Positions 29,770-40,104 of a stretch of DNA of 64,000 nucleotides are shown in pieces. Origin of the DNA: Arion vulgaris (taxonomy: Eukaryota > Mollusca > Gastropoda > Stylommatophora > Arionidae); assembly GCA_020796225.1 (NCBI GenBank), contig CM036758.1:31155647-31219646 (forward strand). Reading direction: 5' to 3'. The notes beneath the pieces were generated by a model, which worked only from the letters and a program-made list of their open reading frames with translations, ran no database searches and was not told where the DNA came from. The translations under genes were made by a program, and so were the position numbers. How positions within the stretch are numbered: the first letter of the stretch is position 1; each line of letters starts with the position of its first letter.

Positions 29770-30545
29770 AACCATCTAACACAGTTCAAACATTTTGCTA
29801 TCTTGGGCCCATAGTCACTGCCAGCCTTTCTCTTGAAGAAATCAACACTCAAATAGGTAGTTCAGCTTCTACATTCAGTAAACTATGAAGAGCATGGAAC
29901 AACATAAAATTAACATTGCAGACGAAGATTTAAATATATCGAGCCAGTGTAATGGAGCTGAGAAGCAACATGTGGCCACACCCAGTAGACCTGAAAACTA
30001 AGTATTGCAGACCTGAAGCTGACTGCCCAGTTTGTGGTCCATAGTAAATTAAGCGCATGACCCGCCCGAGTGGTTACCGGGGCCCAAATTTGGGGTGTAA
30101 AGAATAGAACCACTCTTACCTGCCATGCATGTCGTAAGAGCGACTAAGGAGGTTTGGCTGAAATCGGATGCACATGTCCTAAACTTGTAGAAATCTATGC
30201 GTTTAAGGGCCTACCAAACCAATGTGCAACGTATACACGTTCTTGGCAAAATCAAACATATCACAAAGAGTGATTAAAATTGGTCGTAAGAATGACGCGA
30301 AGAAGAAGCGCATGACCAGAGATCGCTGAAGAAGATTTACACTGACAGTTCAGTCATGCTTTTTCAGTACGCTCAGAAGGAAAAATAAAGGTTATAGAGG
30401 CATTGACGTGGTTGATATCTCATAACCACTCTCTTGTTTACGCACTCAGTGACTCCATGAGTATGATTTGTAAAGTCGAAACAAGAATGGTGAGACAATG
30501 CTGGGTGGAGGTACTGACAAAGTTATCTCATTACCTCTAACTTCG
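29770..30545 (+). mobile_element. LINE fragments hosting a SINE-A
   Basis: 29770-29960 reads VTASLSLEEINTQIGSSAST then KLTLQTKI, the segment after reverse transcriptase also found at 39328-39651 (-). 29960-30062 and 30318-30545 are a degraded RNase H region (SLVYALSDSMSMICKVETRM). Confidence 0.65.
30063..30305 (+). mobile_element. SINE-A with clear target-site duplication
   Basis: 243 bp from CGCCCGAGTGGTTACCGGGG to GACGCGAAGAAG, flanked by the exact 12-bp duplication AAGCGCATGACC at 30051-30062 and 30306-30317. Confidence 0.92.
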
Positions 30546-30690
30546 CAGTCAAAGTTTCCAAGTTTGCACTACTGGGAGGTGAGTGTGGCTTGTGTGTTCG
30601 CAGGCTACTAATTTTTATCCTTCCTAAGAAAGACTAGCTGACCCCAACTCTGCTGGATACAGAGCCAGGTGCAGAACACAACTTGTAGAC
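30545..30690. repeat. repeat F, second copy
   Basis: Matches 6650-6835 (TGCTGGATACAGAGCCAGGTG). It lies directly against the WDR31 exon donor at 30695. Confidence 0.45.
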
Positions 30691-30695
30691 CATAC

Positions 30696-30837
30696 CTGAA
30701 TTAATATGTAATGCAGTGACCACCAGCGAGTGTCCCAGATATTCTTTTTGACATTTACTGTTTCCTGTTCTCCACATTTTAACAGTTGTGTCCCTTGATG
30801 CACTGAATATCCCATGACATTTAGATCCATAGCAGAC
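30696..30837 (-). CDS. WDR31: WDR31-like exon, WD40 repeats
   Basis: The reverse-strand acceptor GTGATACAG and donor GTATGG flank 142 bp reading VCYGSKCHGIFSASRDTTVK, then MWRTGNSKCQKEYLGHSLVV and TALHINS (phase 1 end). FSASRD..V..W and GH..VVT match human WDR31 FFSASRDRMVMMW and GHAMVVTG. Confidence 0.95.
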
Positions 30838-30911
30838 CTGTATCACATTAAAAACACAAACATGTTATTCACTAGGAAATCTTATGAAACAAAACAATCA
30901 AGATTGTAACT

Positions 30912-31190
30912 AATTGCTTGTGTGTTGTTGGGGCCCAGAGGGACAAAGAATAGTAACACTGCAACCTACAGGTATGTTGTAAGAGGCAATTGAGGTTGGG
31001 GCCTAGGAAGCTACTCTAGTAAAAAAAAGTGTCACAGAAATCGGATGGGCTGGCCTACTTGTAGACGCATAACTGACACAACGTACAATCTCCCTTAGGC
31101 TCAGATCACATAAAAATCACAAAGAGTGGTTTAACAAGTGGCCGATATGCAGCGCTTGAAGGAAGAAAGAAAGAAGAAGAGTGGACTCAT
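30912..31190 (+). mobile_element. SINE-B copy
   Basis: TGTGTGTTGTTGGGGCCCAG to TGCAGCGCTTGAAGG plus a GAAAGAAAGAAGAAG tail. Full body present. Confidence 0.8.
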
Positions 31191-31199
31191 TCAACAGTA

Positions 31200-31690
31200 G
31201 GTCGCAAGAAACTGAAGAACATTCCAGTTATCCATCATAAACTCCTCAACAGTCAATGCTTCCCAAGTTTATGAATATGGCTAACAAAAGTTTTTCAGTT
31301 TGGAATATCTTCATTGCACTCGGACATGTCCATAGGTGCTCCGATCTTTGCAATATCTCCAACAGTGTCCAGTGACTGACTGTACCAGTTCGATTTTGAT
31401 TGATGAGCCTACTCGTATACATGCCGTACTGTTCTTTTCTTGTCACACCAATTTTCAAACCAAGCTCCCAATCTAGTAGCTGCGTTGATTGGTTTAGTTG
31501 AAAATCTTTCTCGGCCACACTCTATGAGGGCGTTTAAGATGTCAGCTTTGTTCATTGGCTGGCCCTCTGATATAGCGGCAGAGTCAGCCAGCCTGTCTGC
31601 TCTCTCATTGCCAACAACACCCATGTGCCCCAGAACGAAGACAAGTAGTTTATCTATTTGCTTTAACGATCTAGTATCACATGGTCTCTT
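31200..31690 (-). mobile_element. LINE RNase H fragment
   Basis: The reverse strand reads GVVGNERADRLADSAAISEG, then QPMNKADILNALIE and RLINQNRTGTVSHWTLLEIL. This is the last third of the RNase H domain and the following tail of an I-type LINE. Confidence 0.75.
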
Positions 31691-32110
31691 TCCCTTCGGC
31701 TAATAAAAGTAGAGAAGAAAAAGTAACTGATGATAAAATGTCCTGTGGTCAGGGTTTTTTTTTTCTATCTGTCGCATGATAAAAAATCAGATTGACTAAA
31801 ATGATGAATGTTCTTTTCCTTTATTTCTCTGTTAGTACTTGTTTTATGTCTCATTGCTCCATTATTGACCTTAGTTTCTGTCCGTCATCTCTTTTTAACG
31901 CTCATCACAGCTTCCTTGACAGTGAATGTGCTTGAAAGTTTTGTTATAAAAACGGTCAAGACACCGATAAAACTTATTATCAATATAAGAAAGAGGCAAT
32001 CCCCTTTTCGGGCATATGCTGTGATTGAAATGATACGACCATCATCATTGCACTTCGGTGAATAACCATGTGTGCCTTGATCTCTTTTTTACACAGGAAG
32101 ATCTCAACGA
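31691..32110. mobile_element. mostly unassigned, with two LINE scraps
   Basis: 31960-32020 resembles KLIINIRKRQSPFRAYAV-type LINE sequence (compare 42085-42130). 32030-32110 is the reversed tail block CACTTCGGTGAATAACCATG. The 31690-31950 stretch is unrecognised. Confidence 0.35.
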
Positions 32111-32201
32111 ACAAAGAGACAATTACCACTCTCTAAATAGAACAAGACCGGTGATATTGTTTCAGCTCAGAACTGGATACAATGACTGAACAGACACTTA
32201 C

Positions 32202-32283
32202 AAAGACGTAGACTGGTCCATCGCCATCTGATGAATCAGCTGCATAAAGACACTGGCCAACAGAGACAAACATCCATGCAAAT
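32202..32283 (-). other. orphan exon-like segment
   Basis: On the reverse strand an acceptor CCAAACAG and a perfect GTAAGT donor flank 82 bp. One frame reads FAWMFVSVGQCLYAADSSDG then DGPVYVF with no stop. It lies between WDR31 exons 30696 and 33053, which join perfectly without it. Its length is not a multiple of three, and in the required phase it has a stop. It may be a poison exon, part of another gene, or chance. Confidence 0.25.
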
Positions 32284-32514
32284 CTGTTTGGAAGCCTTGA
32301 TGAAGTAACAAACACAACAACATACATACTGAGAACTGGACTCAGAAATCTGCGAAGTGTTTGTCACTATTTGTGCTATAGAGAGTGTTTGCCGGGTGGA
32401 TCTGACATCTGACAACAACTTTCCTCTTTTAAAGACATTTTAGATATTTCAGAAGTACATATTGCATAATCTTAATCAGTTGGAGACGTCTGAAGATTTG
32501 AGTATTATCTCTTT

Positions 32515-32770
32515 TCTTATTTGAACGTTCCATATCGACCACTTGTTAACCACTCTTTGTGATTTGTATGTGATCTGAGCCTAATAGTACTTGTACATTG
32601 TGCCAGTTATGCACCTACAAGTAGGCCAGCATATCCGATTTCTGCGATGCTTTTTATATACTAGGGTAGCTTCCCTAAATCCTACATCAGTCGACTCTTA
32701 CGACATGCCTTGTAGGTCGCAGTGGTACTATTCTTTGCTTCCCTTGCAGGCTCCGCCACCACACAGGTGA
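32515..32770 (-). mobile_element. SINE-B copy
   Basis: Reversed: TTGAACGTTCCATATCGACC to GCTCCGCCACCACACAGGTG, with all body blocks. Confidence 0.8.
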
Positions 32771-32789
32771 CAGAGTATTGTCTGAAGTG

Positions 32790-32940
32790 CAATGTTTTCA
32801 GTATGGTAACGAACTAACCATTCAGTTATTGGTTACTGAATCAACGTCATAGCGCTATGGATGAACCCATAGGTGCTCAGTCTTCCCCAACAGATGTCGA
32901 AGAGTATGCATATCGATGGTACCACATAGATCCACAGTAA
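32790..32940 (-). mobile_element. LINE tail
   Basis: GTTATTGGTTACTGAATCAA and CCCAACAGATGTCGAAGAGT match 5975-6070 and 17000-17210. Confidence 0.5.
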
Positions 32941-33052
32941 CTATTCAGCTAACCAACTAACTTCCTTATCAACCAACCATGTTATTCTTTATTTCTCAAA
33001 AACTTCTTCCCTCTGATATCACTAACACAGAAATTAAAAAAATGATATTGAC

Positions 33053-33127
33053 CTTAGTAACAGCACTTGAGTGGTCAGTCCATCTTTCTTCTTGTCTTCT
33101 CTTGTTATAATCATACAGTACAACACT
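33053..33127 (-). CDS. WDR31: WDR31-like exon
   Basis: The reverse-strand acceptor TTTGCTCACAG and donor GTCAAT flank 75 bp in phase 0/0: SVVLYDYNKRRQEERWTDHS then SAVTK. Human WDR31 has [20 protein letters not shown]..EITK at the same place. The usual GH is replaced by DH. Confidence 0.9.
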
Positions 33128-33159
33128 CTGTGAGCAAACAACAGAACAAATATATACTT

Positions 33160-33500
33160 TTTTGAATGCACCATATCAACCCCTTGTTAACCATTATTTG
33201 TGAATTGTATGTGATCTTCTTCTTTCTTTGCGTTCGTTCTTTACGACCAATTTTAATCACTCTTTGTGATATGTTTGATCTTTGCCAAGAACATGTATAC
33301 ATTGCACATTGGTTTGGTAGGCCCTAAACGTATAGACTTCTACACGTTTAGGACATGTGCATCCGATTTCAGCCAAACCTCCTTAGTCGCCTCTTACGAC
33401 ATGCGTGGCAGGTAACAGTGGTTCCATTCTTTACACCCCAAATTTGGGCCCGGTAACCACAGCGGTATGTGATCTGAGCCTAAGAGTGATGTAGAAAGGT
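33160..33500 (-). mobile_element. SINE-B remnant hosting SINE-A
   Basis: Only the 3' end (CACCATATCAACCCCTTGTT) and a short following part (GTATGTGATCTGAGCCTAAG) remain, on either side of the SINE-A. Confidence 0.75.
33217..33464 (-). mobile_element. SINE-A nested in SINE-B
   Basis: 248 bp reversed, flanked by the exact 10-bp duplication GTATGTGATC at 33207-33216 and 33465-33474. Confidence 0.9.
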
Positions 33501-33639
33501 GACAGAACCTCAACAATGGAAATATCCTGTCACAAGTCTTATGTGTCAAACAGGACATGAAGAGAATATAGATAGATTGATAGATAATCCTGATTAATAG
33601 ATAACTAGAATCCAGCAAGACAACAACATTACATACCAG

Positions 33640-34170
33640 CTTACCCCAATTTTGAAACACCCAGCTATTCCAGTAGTGACTAAAAGACAGATTATAAATT
33701 CAATCTTTATACCAACACTGTGCTACCAGAGCCAAACATGGGCACAGACAAAAGAACAAGAAAGGAAAATTACCACATGCGAAATGAGATGCCTGAGGAA
33801 AGCAGTAAATAAAACAAGAAGAGACCATATAAGAAATGAGGAAATTAGAAGAACAGTCGGAACAATACCTGCTATTAAATTTATTGAAAAACAGAGACTC
33901 AAATGGTTTGGCCACTTGGTCAGAATGAACCCAAATACACCAGTTGCAAGAGTGTACAACCTGAAAATGGAATCATCAAGAGGAAAGGGCAGACCAAGAA
34001 AAAGATGGGTTGATGGAGTTACAGACATCTTAAAACTCCACAATACCACACCATATCAAGCGACCGAGCGTGCATTATCTCGAAAACCGATCATCAGTTA
34101 AACCTGCTACGCCTAGCGGCAAAAAAGCAGAGAAGGACAAAAGAAAGAAAGAAAGATAGATAATACTAAA
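33640..34170 (+). mobile_element. LINE C-terminal coding segment, nearly intact frame
   Basis: A 149-codon frame reads TKRQIINSIFIPTLCYQSQT, then EMRCLRKAVNKTRRDHIRNE, KFIEKQRLKWFGHLVRMNPN and GRPRKRWVDGVTDILKLHN. This is the region from the end of the reverse transcriptase to the C-terminus of a LINE. A GAAAGAAAGAAAGATAGATA tail follows. Confidence 0.8.
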
Positions 34171-34429
34171 GTCAATTACCCATTAGGGTCGCAGGGGTAC
34201 TATAATGAAATGTCTCTATCCTGTCATTCCCTTGGTACTTAGGGCAGGAAAAAACACAAGCCATTCTTCTCTGTTGTTGCTCTGCATTGTGTTCCAGCTG
34301 CAATTTATTTATTTCAGTTCCTGTTCTTATGTTCACCTCTATGTGTTTTTTTTTGGTCTTCTGTGTTTTCATTTACCTGCTGGTGCCTACATCAGTGCAG
34401 TTCACTCTACCCCTCAGGCACCTATTTCT
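34171..34429. other. WDR31 intron, mostly unassigned
   Basis: 34180-34215 (CCATTAGGGTCGCAGGGGTA) resembles 55827-55850. The rest is pyrimidine-rich, with no recognised element. Confidence 0.35.
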
Positions 34430-34815
34430 ACTTACACAACGGATAACTTCAAACTTCTTAAATCACTGAATCAACACCACATCCATTTTAGTGTCTTTAT
34501 CTAACACAGTCATGAAGAGACCAAAGAACAAACCCCTTATCCATCTTCAACTCCTCAACAATCAATGCAGCTGATGCAAGCCTGTTCACTCTCTCATTGC
34601 CGCAAACACCCGCATGCACAGAACTGTAGATCCACATAAGCCTCTGGAGGTATGAAACCTCAATAGATGACATCCACTCATACCGCAACCTGCCAGTTTG
34701 AACCTTCCAAAGCATCGACTGAGAGTCGGCACAACAATGGCCCCAGTAAACAGAGTCCCAAAGAGCCAATGAAGGGCAGCAGTAACGGCCTCAACCTCCA
34801 TCCTCATACTAGAAG
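34430..34815 (-). mobile_element. LINE RNase H fragment
   Basis: The reversed reading has GRLRYEWMSSIEVSYLQRLM, VHAGVCGNERVNRLASAAL and a MEVEAVTAALHWLFGTLF block, in several frames. Confidence 0.7.
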
Positions 34816-35340
34816 TAGTGTATGCAGTTTGCTAAGAGTATCAATAAAAGAACAACACTGGACAAAAGACTACGCTGACCTCTGTGTGAGCTACAAAAAA
34901 TAGTGAAGTTTATACAAGAGACAACGTTGAATATATAGACCGCCCGTGTGGTGCAGGGGCCCGCTAGGAAGCAAAAATAGTACCACTGCGACCTACAAGG
35001 CATGTCGTAAGGGACGACTGATGTAGGATCCTAGGAAACTACCCTAGTAAATAAAAGCGTCACAGAAATCGGATGTGCTGGCCTACTTGTAGGCGCATAA
35101 CTGGCACAATGTACAATCGCTCTTAAACTCAGATCACATACAAATCACACAGAGTGGTTAACAAATGATCGATATGGAGCGTTTGAAGAACAAGAATATA
35201 TAGACAATATTTCAAGCAAATGAAATGAAGGAATAAAAGACCAGTTTAGGAATGAGAACATCAGAAAAAAAGTGGGTTCATTACTGAACATCAAAAAACA
35301 AAACAAATTGAATGATTTGGAAAAGTAGCCAGATTACTGT
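34815..35340 (+). mobile_element. LINE tail hosting SINE-B
   Basis: CTGACCTCTGTGTGAGCTAC, AATAGTGAAGTTTATACAAG and GAATATATAGAC are followed after the SINE by CAATATTTCAAGCAAATGAA and a second LINE end (TTACTGAACATCAAAAAACA). Confidence 0.65.
34941..35193 (+). mobile_element. SINE-B, full length with duplication
   Basis: 253 bp from CGCCCGTGTGGTGCAGGGGC to GGAGCGTTTGAAGAACAA, flanked by the exact 12-bp duplication GAATATATAGAC at 34929-34940 and 35194-35205. It defines the true ends of SINE-B. Confidence 0.92.
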
Positions 35341-35560
35341 GGAGCATCTGGCCGAATTAGAGTGCAGGCTCCTATTCGAGAGACTCAGGTTCAATCCCGG
35401 GTACAGCTAAACAATTTTTTTTTGTTGGGGTGTAAAGAAAAAATAACTTGAGGCAATTCCGTGGCAACTGCACAAGTCATGCAGCCATGAAATTCCACAG
35501 GCTCATGTTCCCCTCTGTCCTACACCACACAAAAAAGTAGTATTACTGCAGTTTTTGTGT
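35341..35560 (+). mobile_element. tRNA-headed SINE, separate type
   Basis: The head GGCCGAATTAGAGTGCAGGC (A-box region) with CAGGTTCAATCCCGGG (B box) is followed by a body with GAGGCAATTCCGTGGCAACT. It interrupts LINE sequence that resumes near 35565. Confidence 0.55.
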
Positions 35561-35564
35561 GCTT

Positions 35565-35770
35565 TTTAAAACCAGACTACAAACAAACAGTAGGCTTCAA
35601 AGGGAAATTCTACTCAGATATAGCGGATGCAAGGCAAAAGGTATACCACAGAAATACAGGAGGCAGTGAAAGACACCATGTACAAACCGCACACAAGAGC
35701 TAGTTCTAGAAATCTCTTTTTATTCTAACGCTGTGAGGCCACCCAGGATTAAAGAAAGGAGAAAAAAAGA
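35565..35770 (+). mobile_element. LINE 3' tail
   Basis: Matches 22710-22920 (CCAGTTTAGAAATCTCTT-like and ACACTGTGAGGC blocks) and ends in A-rich DNA 25 bp before the WDR31 exon donor. Confidence 0.55.
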
Positions 35771-35795
35771 AAAAATATATAAAATGACTACCTAC

Positions 35796-35937
35796 TTGAT
35801 CATTGCTACCTGACAAGCATAGGGTGGGTTGTATAGAAACAACACTGAAAACAGCATCACTGTGCTGAAGCATAGCACCAATGACTCTGGAATCTCCGTA
35901 GCAGGCATCTCCTCCGCAACTAGATGTGACTGTTGGA
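35796..35937 (-). CDS. WDR31: WDR31-like second exon (5' border uncertain)
   Basis: The reverse strand reads TSSCGGDACYGDSRVIGAML then QHSDAVFSVVSIQPTLCLSG and SNDQ, ending at a GTAGGT donor (phase 0). Human WDR31 has [20 protein letters not shown] here. Two acceptors are possible, after TTAG (exon high end 35937, phase 0) or after CCAACAG (35929, phase 1). An in-frame TAG just upstream excludes anything longer. Neither has a strong pyrimidine tract. Confidence 0.8.
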
Positions 35938-35984
35938 AGCTAACTTTGTGACCTATATATTTGAAAATACATTAAGCAGCTTGA

Positions 35985-36620
35985 GACGAGAAGAACAATT
36001 CTAGAACGAGCTTTGAGCCTGCTTCATAAATAGTGTTTTTCATCACCTCTGTTATTTCTGAGGTCCACTTATTGCATGGACTGCCTTTTAATTGTTATCC
36101 CCTATATCAGAGTAGCATTGCTCTTTGAGTCCCACTGTCTGTTTGTAATCTACTTGTGTAGCCGAACCATTTAATTTGTTGCTTCTTGATGAAGTTCAGT
36201 ACAGATGTTGTACCCACTTTTTCCTGATATCTTCCTTTCTAAGCCAGTCTCTTCTTGATATTCCCAGCATTCTGCGTAGACACTTCATTTCTGTCATGAC
36301 TAGTTTTATTCTATCATTTGATGTCAGCGTCCAGGTTTAGTACTGATAGCATAATGTTCGGAGAACGATTGTGTTGTGCAAAATCTTTCAGTGTTCATAA
36401 TGACATGCTTGCATTTAAAAATTTGTACCATTTGTCATATGATTTGATTTATTTCATCTATGGTGGAGTTCGTTAGTTTTTCTTCCATTTGCTGAAAAAA
36501 ATGCTGTCTAAGTAATGTAAAGTCTTTGACTTGTTTTAATTATATAGTAATTGATAGTCTGGTAAAGCTGGTGTATTTAATTGGACCAGGTTCGTGTCTG
36601 CTTCTAATGTGTCTTTCCAC
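35985..36620 (-). mobile_element. LINE post-RT coding fragment
   Basis: The reversed reading includes MKCLRRMLGISRRDWL-like sequence, KKVGTTSVLNFIKKQQIKWF and RLQTDSGTQRAM, the same family as 22640-22820 on the + strand. Frames are broken. Confidence 0.65.
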
Positions 36621-36625
36621 TTTAA

Positions 36626-36928
36626 CTCTTTCCACGCTTTAAGCCGCACACTGCGCCATGGCGGAAGTCCGTTGCACGCTTTAAGCGCACACTGCGCCAT
36701 AGAGTTGCTTCCCTTATAAGAAGTCTTTCTAGTTTTACTTCTTCTGTTTTACTTATAGTACTTTTAACCTTGTTATTCTGTTAGGTTGTCCAGTTTACTT
36801 CAATTTAGTATATAATAATATATATATGTTTATTTATTGATAAGTAGTTGGGATCGTAGTTTTTTTTTTTTTTTTTTTCCTTGAATTAACTGCTTAAAAA
36901 TTGAGGAAATAAATGGGCGTGGAAAGAG
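36626..36928. mobile_element. piggyBac-like MITE, second family
   Basis: 303 bp with exact TTAA at 36622-36625 and 36929-36932 and a perfect 12-bp inverted end CTCTTTCCACGC. The left interior has a direct duplication (CGCTTTAAGCSGCACACTGCG words). A poly-T run is at 36860-36880. No transposase. Confidence 0.75.
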
Positions 36929-37024
36929 TTAACATGTTATCCTGAATGGCTGTAGGTGATGACTTTTGCCTCAATGTAAAACAGTTTTAACTAAAGCAAT
37001 TGGTAGTTGATTACCTGAGAAAAT

Positions 37025-38390
37025 TAAGTTGAACCACATGGGGAGCCAGACAAAAAATACTTTAAAATATTTACCAGCAGGATATATGACCAAACCTGGA
37101 AAATGGGTCAGCTGCATGGTGCCCAGCATCAAATACCACAGGAGAACTAGATATGGTGCAAAACCAGGCACTTTGTGTCATCACAGGAGTGACGAAATCA
37201 CCACCAATAGTGGAGATGGAAAAAGTGTAAGGAATACAAACACTGAGAGAACGCAGAGACACAAAAGTAATGACACAGGCCAAATTTCTATGTGTATGCC
37301 AAGCCACCAAATGGAAAGATCCCCAAATCTATCAATCGGGTGACCGAAAAGAAGCAGTTTTATTCATCAAGCCAAAGGACTACATATGCAAACTTCAGAC
37401 CCACCAAAAGTTGGCATTCCCCTAAAGTATGTGCAAGAGCAAACCCCTTGGAGAGAGGAGACTGAACCAGAAGTATGTATCCAGACAGAAGGGAAAGAAT
37501 ACTCAACATGGATGAGCAGAACAGCATACAATGTTAGTCAGTCATTTTTAGTTTCCTTGCTGAAGATCTTTGGATCTTAGTGTACATGGATGGGTCAGCA
37601 GAAAATGTAGTGAAGAATGGAGGATCAGAGTGTACATAGAATACCCAAACAACATTGAAGATATGATTAGAGCACCAACTGGGAAATTCTGTCATAAATC
37701 TGATGCAGAAATTCAGGCAATCAAGGTGGCAACTGAGAAACTGTTAAACACCATACTTGATCCACAACCTGTTATATTGACAGATGCAAAATCAGAACTG
37801 ACAGCTGCAAAATCAGAACTCCAAGTACTCCAGTCTGGAAAATTGCTAGGTCTACAGACCTTACTTTCTAAACTTGGCAAGCAGCGCAAGGTCATCTTGT
37901 TGTGGATACCATCTCACTGGGGAATACCAGGAAATAAAACCACAGACCGACTGACCAAAAAAGGTGCTGCAGGAGAGAAACCGGATGTGCTAGTTACCTC
38001 CCACCAAAAGAAAAGGATGATTAAATCAATCAGAAAACTACCAAAAACAACTACTACATTATGAGCAGATTCTGACAAATTATCATTCTGCGACTCAGAA
38101 CAGGACACAATTGACTCCACAGCAACATGTATACAAAATTCAAGATTGGCAATTCAGCCATGTGGACAGGCACATCAGATTGCAAAGCACATACTTCAAG
38201 ATTGCCCCGAATATACTTAGGCAAATTCACTGGCCTAATGAAACAACACTGGACAGAAAACTATATGGACCTCTGTGTGATCTACAAAAGACAGTGAAGT
38301 TTATACAAGAGACAACGTTGAATATATATATAGACAATATTTCAAGCGAACAAAAAGAACAAAGGTAGTTGATTTTCTTCCTTTTGATAC
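37025..38390 (+). mobile_element. LINE fragment with long RNase H frame
   Basis: The frame 37570-38064 (164 codons) includes HKSDAEIQAIKVATEKLLNT, ILTDAKSELTAAKSELQVLQ and LWIPSHWGIPGNKTTDRLTK, i.e. the Glu, Asp and closing blocks of RNase H. Around 37588 another frame gives YMDGSAENVVKNGG. The tail at 38100-38390 has LQDCPEYT, LYGPLCDLQKTVKFIQETTL and an AT-rich end. Several shifts and stops. Confidence 0.8.
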
Positions 38391-38510
38391 AAAGTATTAA
38401 GAAGAAAAATGATTGAAAAATATTGACATCGGAACTGTGACTGCACAATAACAAACAGAACAACACTGACCACAGAATGATAAACATTTTTATTGATTAA
38501 AATTTAAACT
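38391..38510. other. unassigned
   Basis: AT-rich stretch between a LINE tail and the probable first WDR31 exon. Confidence 0.35.
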
Positions 38511-38513
38511 AAC

Positions 38514-38548
38514 CGTACTTTTCTTTCGTTTGCTAAACAATTTCCCAT
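38514..38548 (-). CDS. WDR31: probable WDR31 first coding exon
   Basis: The reverse strand reads MGNCLANERKV plus two bases before a GTTAGT donor. An alternative GTACGG donor six bases earlier would leave MGNCLANERK in phase 0, which fits the TTAG acceptor of the next exon. Human WDR31 also starts MG with a basic N-terminus. A Gly-2 start is compatible with N-myristoylation, and Cys-4 with palmitoylation. It is the only suitable ATG found upstream, but the exon is short and could be chance. Confidence 0.5.
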
Positions 38549-38550
38549 TA

Positions 38551-38890
38551 TATTTTTTCCAACAGAGCTCATTTAGTCATTATACGGAATGTTGGCAGTA
38601 ATGTTGCGATAAGTCCACATGGACATGTAAATAGTTTATTTATCACACTGTACTGATAAATTTCGAGCACACAGGTAAAATAATTGCTAATATCCAGCAA
38701 ATTTGTAGATGCGATGTGGTCGCCAATGTCAATAAATAATTATTTATTTAGTTTCCGGGTCATATTTTGAGAACTAAAATAGTGGAACAGAAAAAAGCGA
38801 TCAATTATTGTTTCGGTAAAATATATGTATGTATGTATGGTCTTTTTCGTCTTTAGTTAGTTTGTTCCTTTCGTGCCAAAGGCGGCACAT
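38551..38890. other. unassigned DNA upstream of WDR31
   Basis: Would contain the WDR31 promoter if the start exon is right. The TTATTGTTTCGGTAAAATAT block near 38800 recurs at 47035-47060, so part of it is repetitive. Confidence 0.35.
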
Positions 38891-38899
38891 AGGACAGAG

Positions 38900-40010
38900 G
38901 TTTTAGATCTCCATGTAATGCGGTTCGTTGCGGACGATCAATTGGCAAGTGTTTTACTTTGACAACCTCTGATTTTCGCTTTCTCTCTTGTCTTTCAGCT
39001 CATACATAAGTGAAATAAGTCTCTTCTCAAAAGACTCTGCGCAATAGCGTTTTCCACACAACTCTGTCGTCAGCTAGTTATTCCATGTGCTGGGACCTAT
39101 AGAAAGGTTCTTCATTGAGGCCTTTCAGACATCTTCATACCCGAACAGTGGTCTGCCCTAGTGCCTCTTCCCCTCCGAAATTTCACTGTTCAACATTTGT
39201 TTTGGTATGCGACAAGTTTCCATTCTTCTCACATGCCCCAATCATCTTAGTCGTCCACTGCTGAGCATGCCCATGGTGGAAGGCAGGTTGCACGTTGCAG
39301 TACTTCGGAGTTGGTTATCTAGTCGTATCACCTGATGTTCATAATCTTGTGGAGACATCGAAGGTGAAAGATGTTAAATCTCCCCTCGTGCCTTGAGAAG
39401 GCTGTCCATGTTTCTGGGCCATACAGTAAAAAACTAATTACACAGGCTCGATATATTTGAATCTTCGTCTGCAATGTTAGTTTTGTGCTGTCCCACGCTC
39501 GTTTTGATAGTTTGCCGAATGTAGTAGCCGCACTCCCTATTCGAGCGTTGATTTCTTCATCAAGAGAAAGGCTGGCAGTGACCATGGACTCACGATAGCA
39601 AAATATGTCAACTGATGTTAGATGGTTACCACTTAAAATGATTGGTGACACCTATGTCAGAGAAAATAGGTAGCATGCCTTGACCAAATTATTGATTAGG
39701 GATTGCAGTGTAGATTCACTGTGGGTGACTAAGGCAGCATCGTCAGCGAAAAGGAGTTCATTGAGAAGAATTTCCGTTCTTTTTGTCTTGGCTCTTAATA
39801 AGCGAGTCAAGTTAAAGAGTGAACCATCAGACCTAGTGCGGATGAAAACATCACCATCAGCGTCTCCGAAGGCATGGCACAAAAGGACTGCGAAGCAGTC
39901 AAGAAAGGGTGGGGACAAAGACACAGCCCTGCTTGACTCCACTCTTAACCACGAAACTATCAGATGTGTTGCCATCGAACTGTATGCTGGCTTACATACC
40001 CTCATGTAAG
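38900..40010 (-). mobile_element. LINE reverse transcriptase fragment
   Basis: The reverse strand reads DGSLFNLTRLLRAKTKRTEI, LLNELLFADDAALVTHSEST (FADD box of the RT active site) and then MVTASLSLDEEINARIGSAA, LTLQTKIQIYRACVISFLLY and HLRCLHKIMNIR. About 350 codons of RT plus the thumb region, with a few breaks. Confidence 0.8.
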
Positions 40011-40062
40011 GAAACAATTGGAATCATAAGGAATCAATTGAAGCAACTTTGGGGGACAGCCA

Positions 40063-40100
<38 letters not shown>
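40063..40100. repeat. (TA)n microsatellite
   Basis: About 19 TA units at the 3' border of a LINE end. Confidence 0.9.
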
Positions 40101-40102
<2 letters not shown>

Positions 40103-40104
40103 TC

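Noticed and set aside
33652..34101. 149-codon frame as a host gene
   Set aside because: The sequence is the C-terminal region of a LINE, with relatives at 23790, 51370 and 53285.
37570..38064. 164-codon frame as a host RNase H gene
   Set aside because: Flanked by LINE sequence on both sides with the usual LINE tail; other RNase H blocks lie in other frames.
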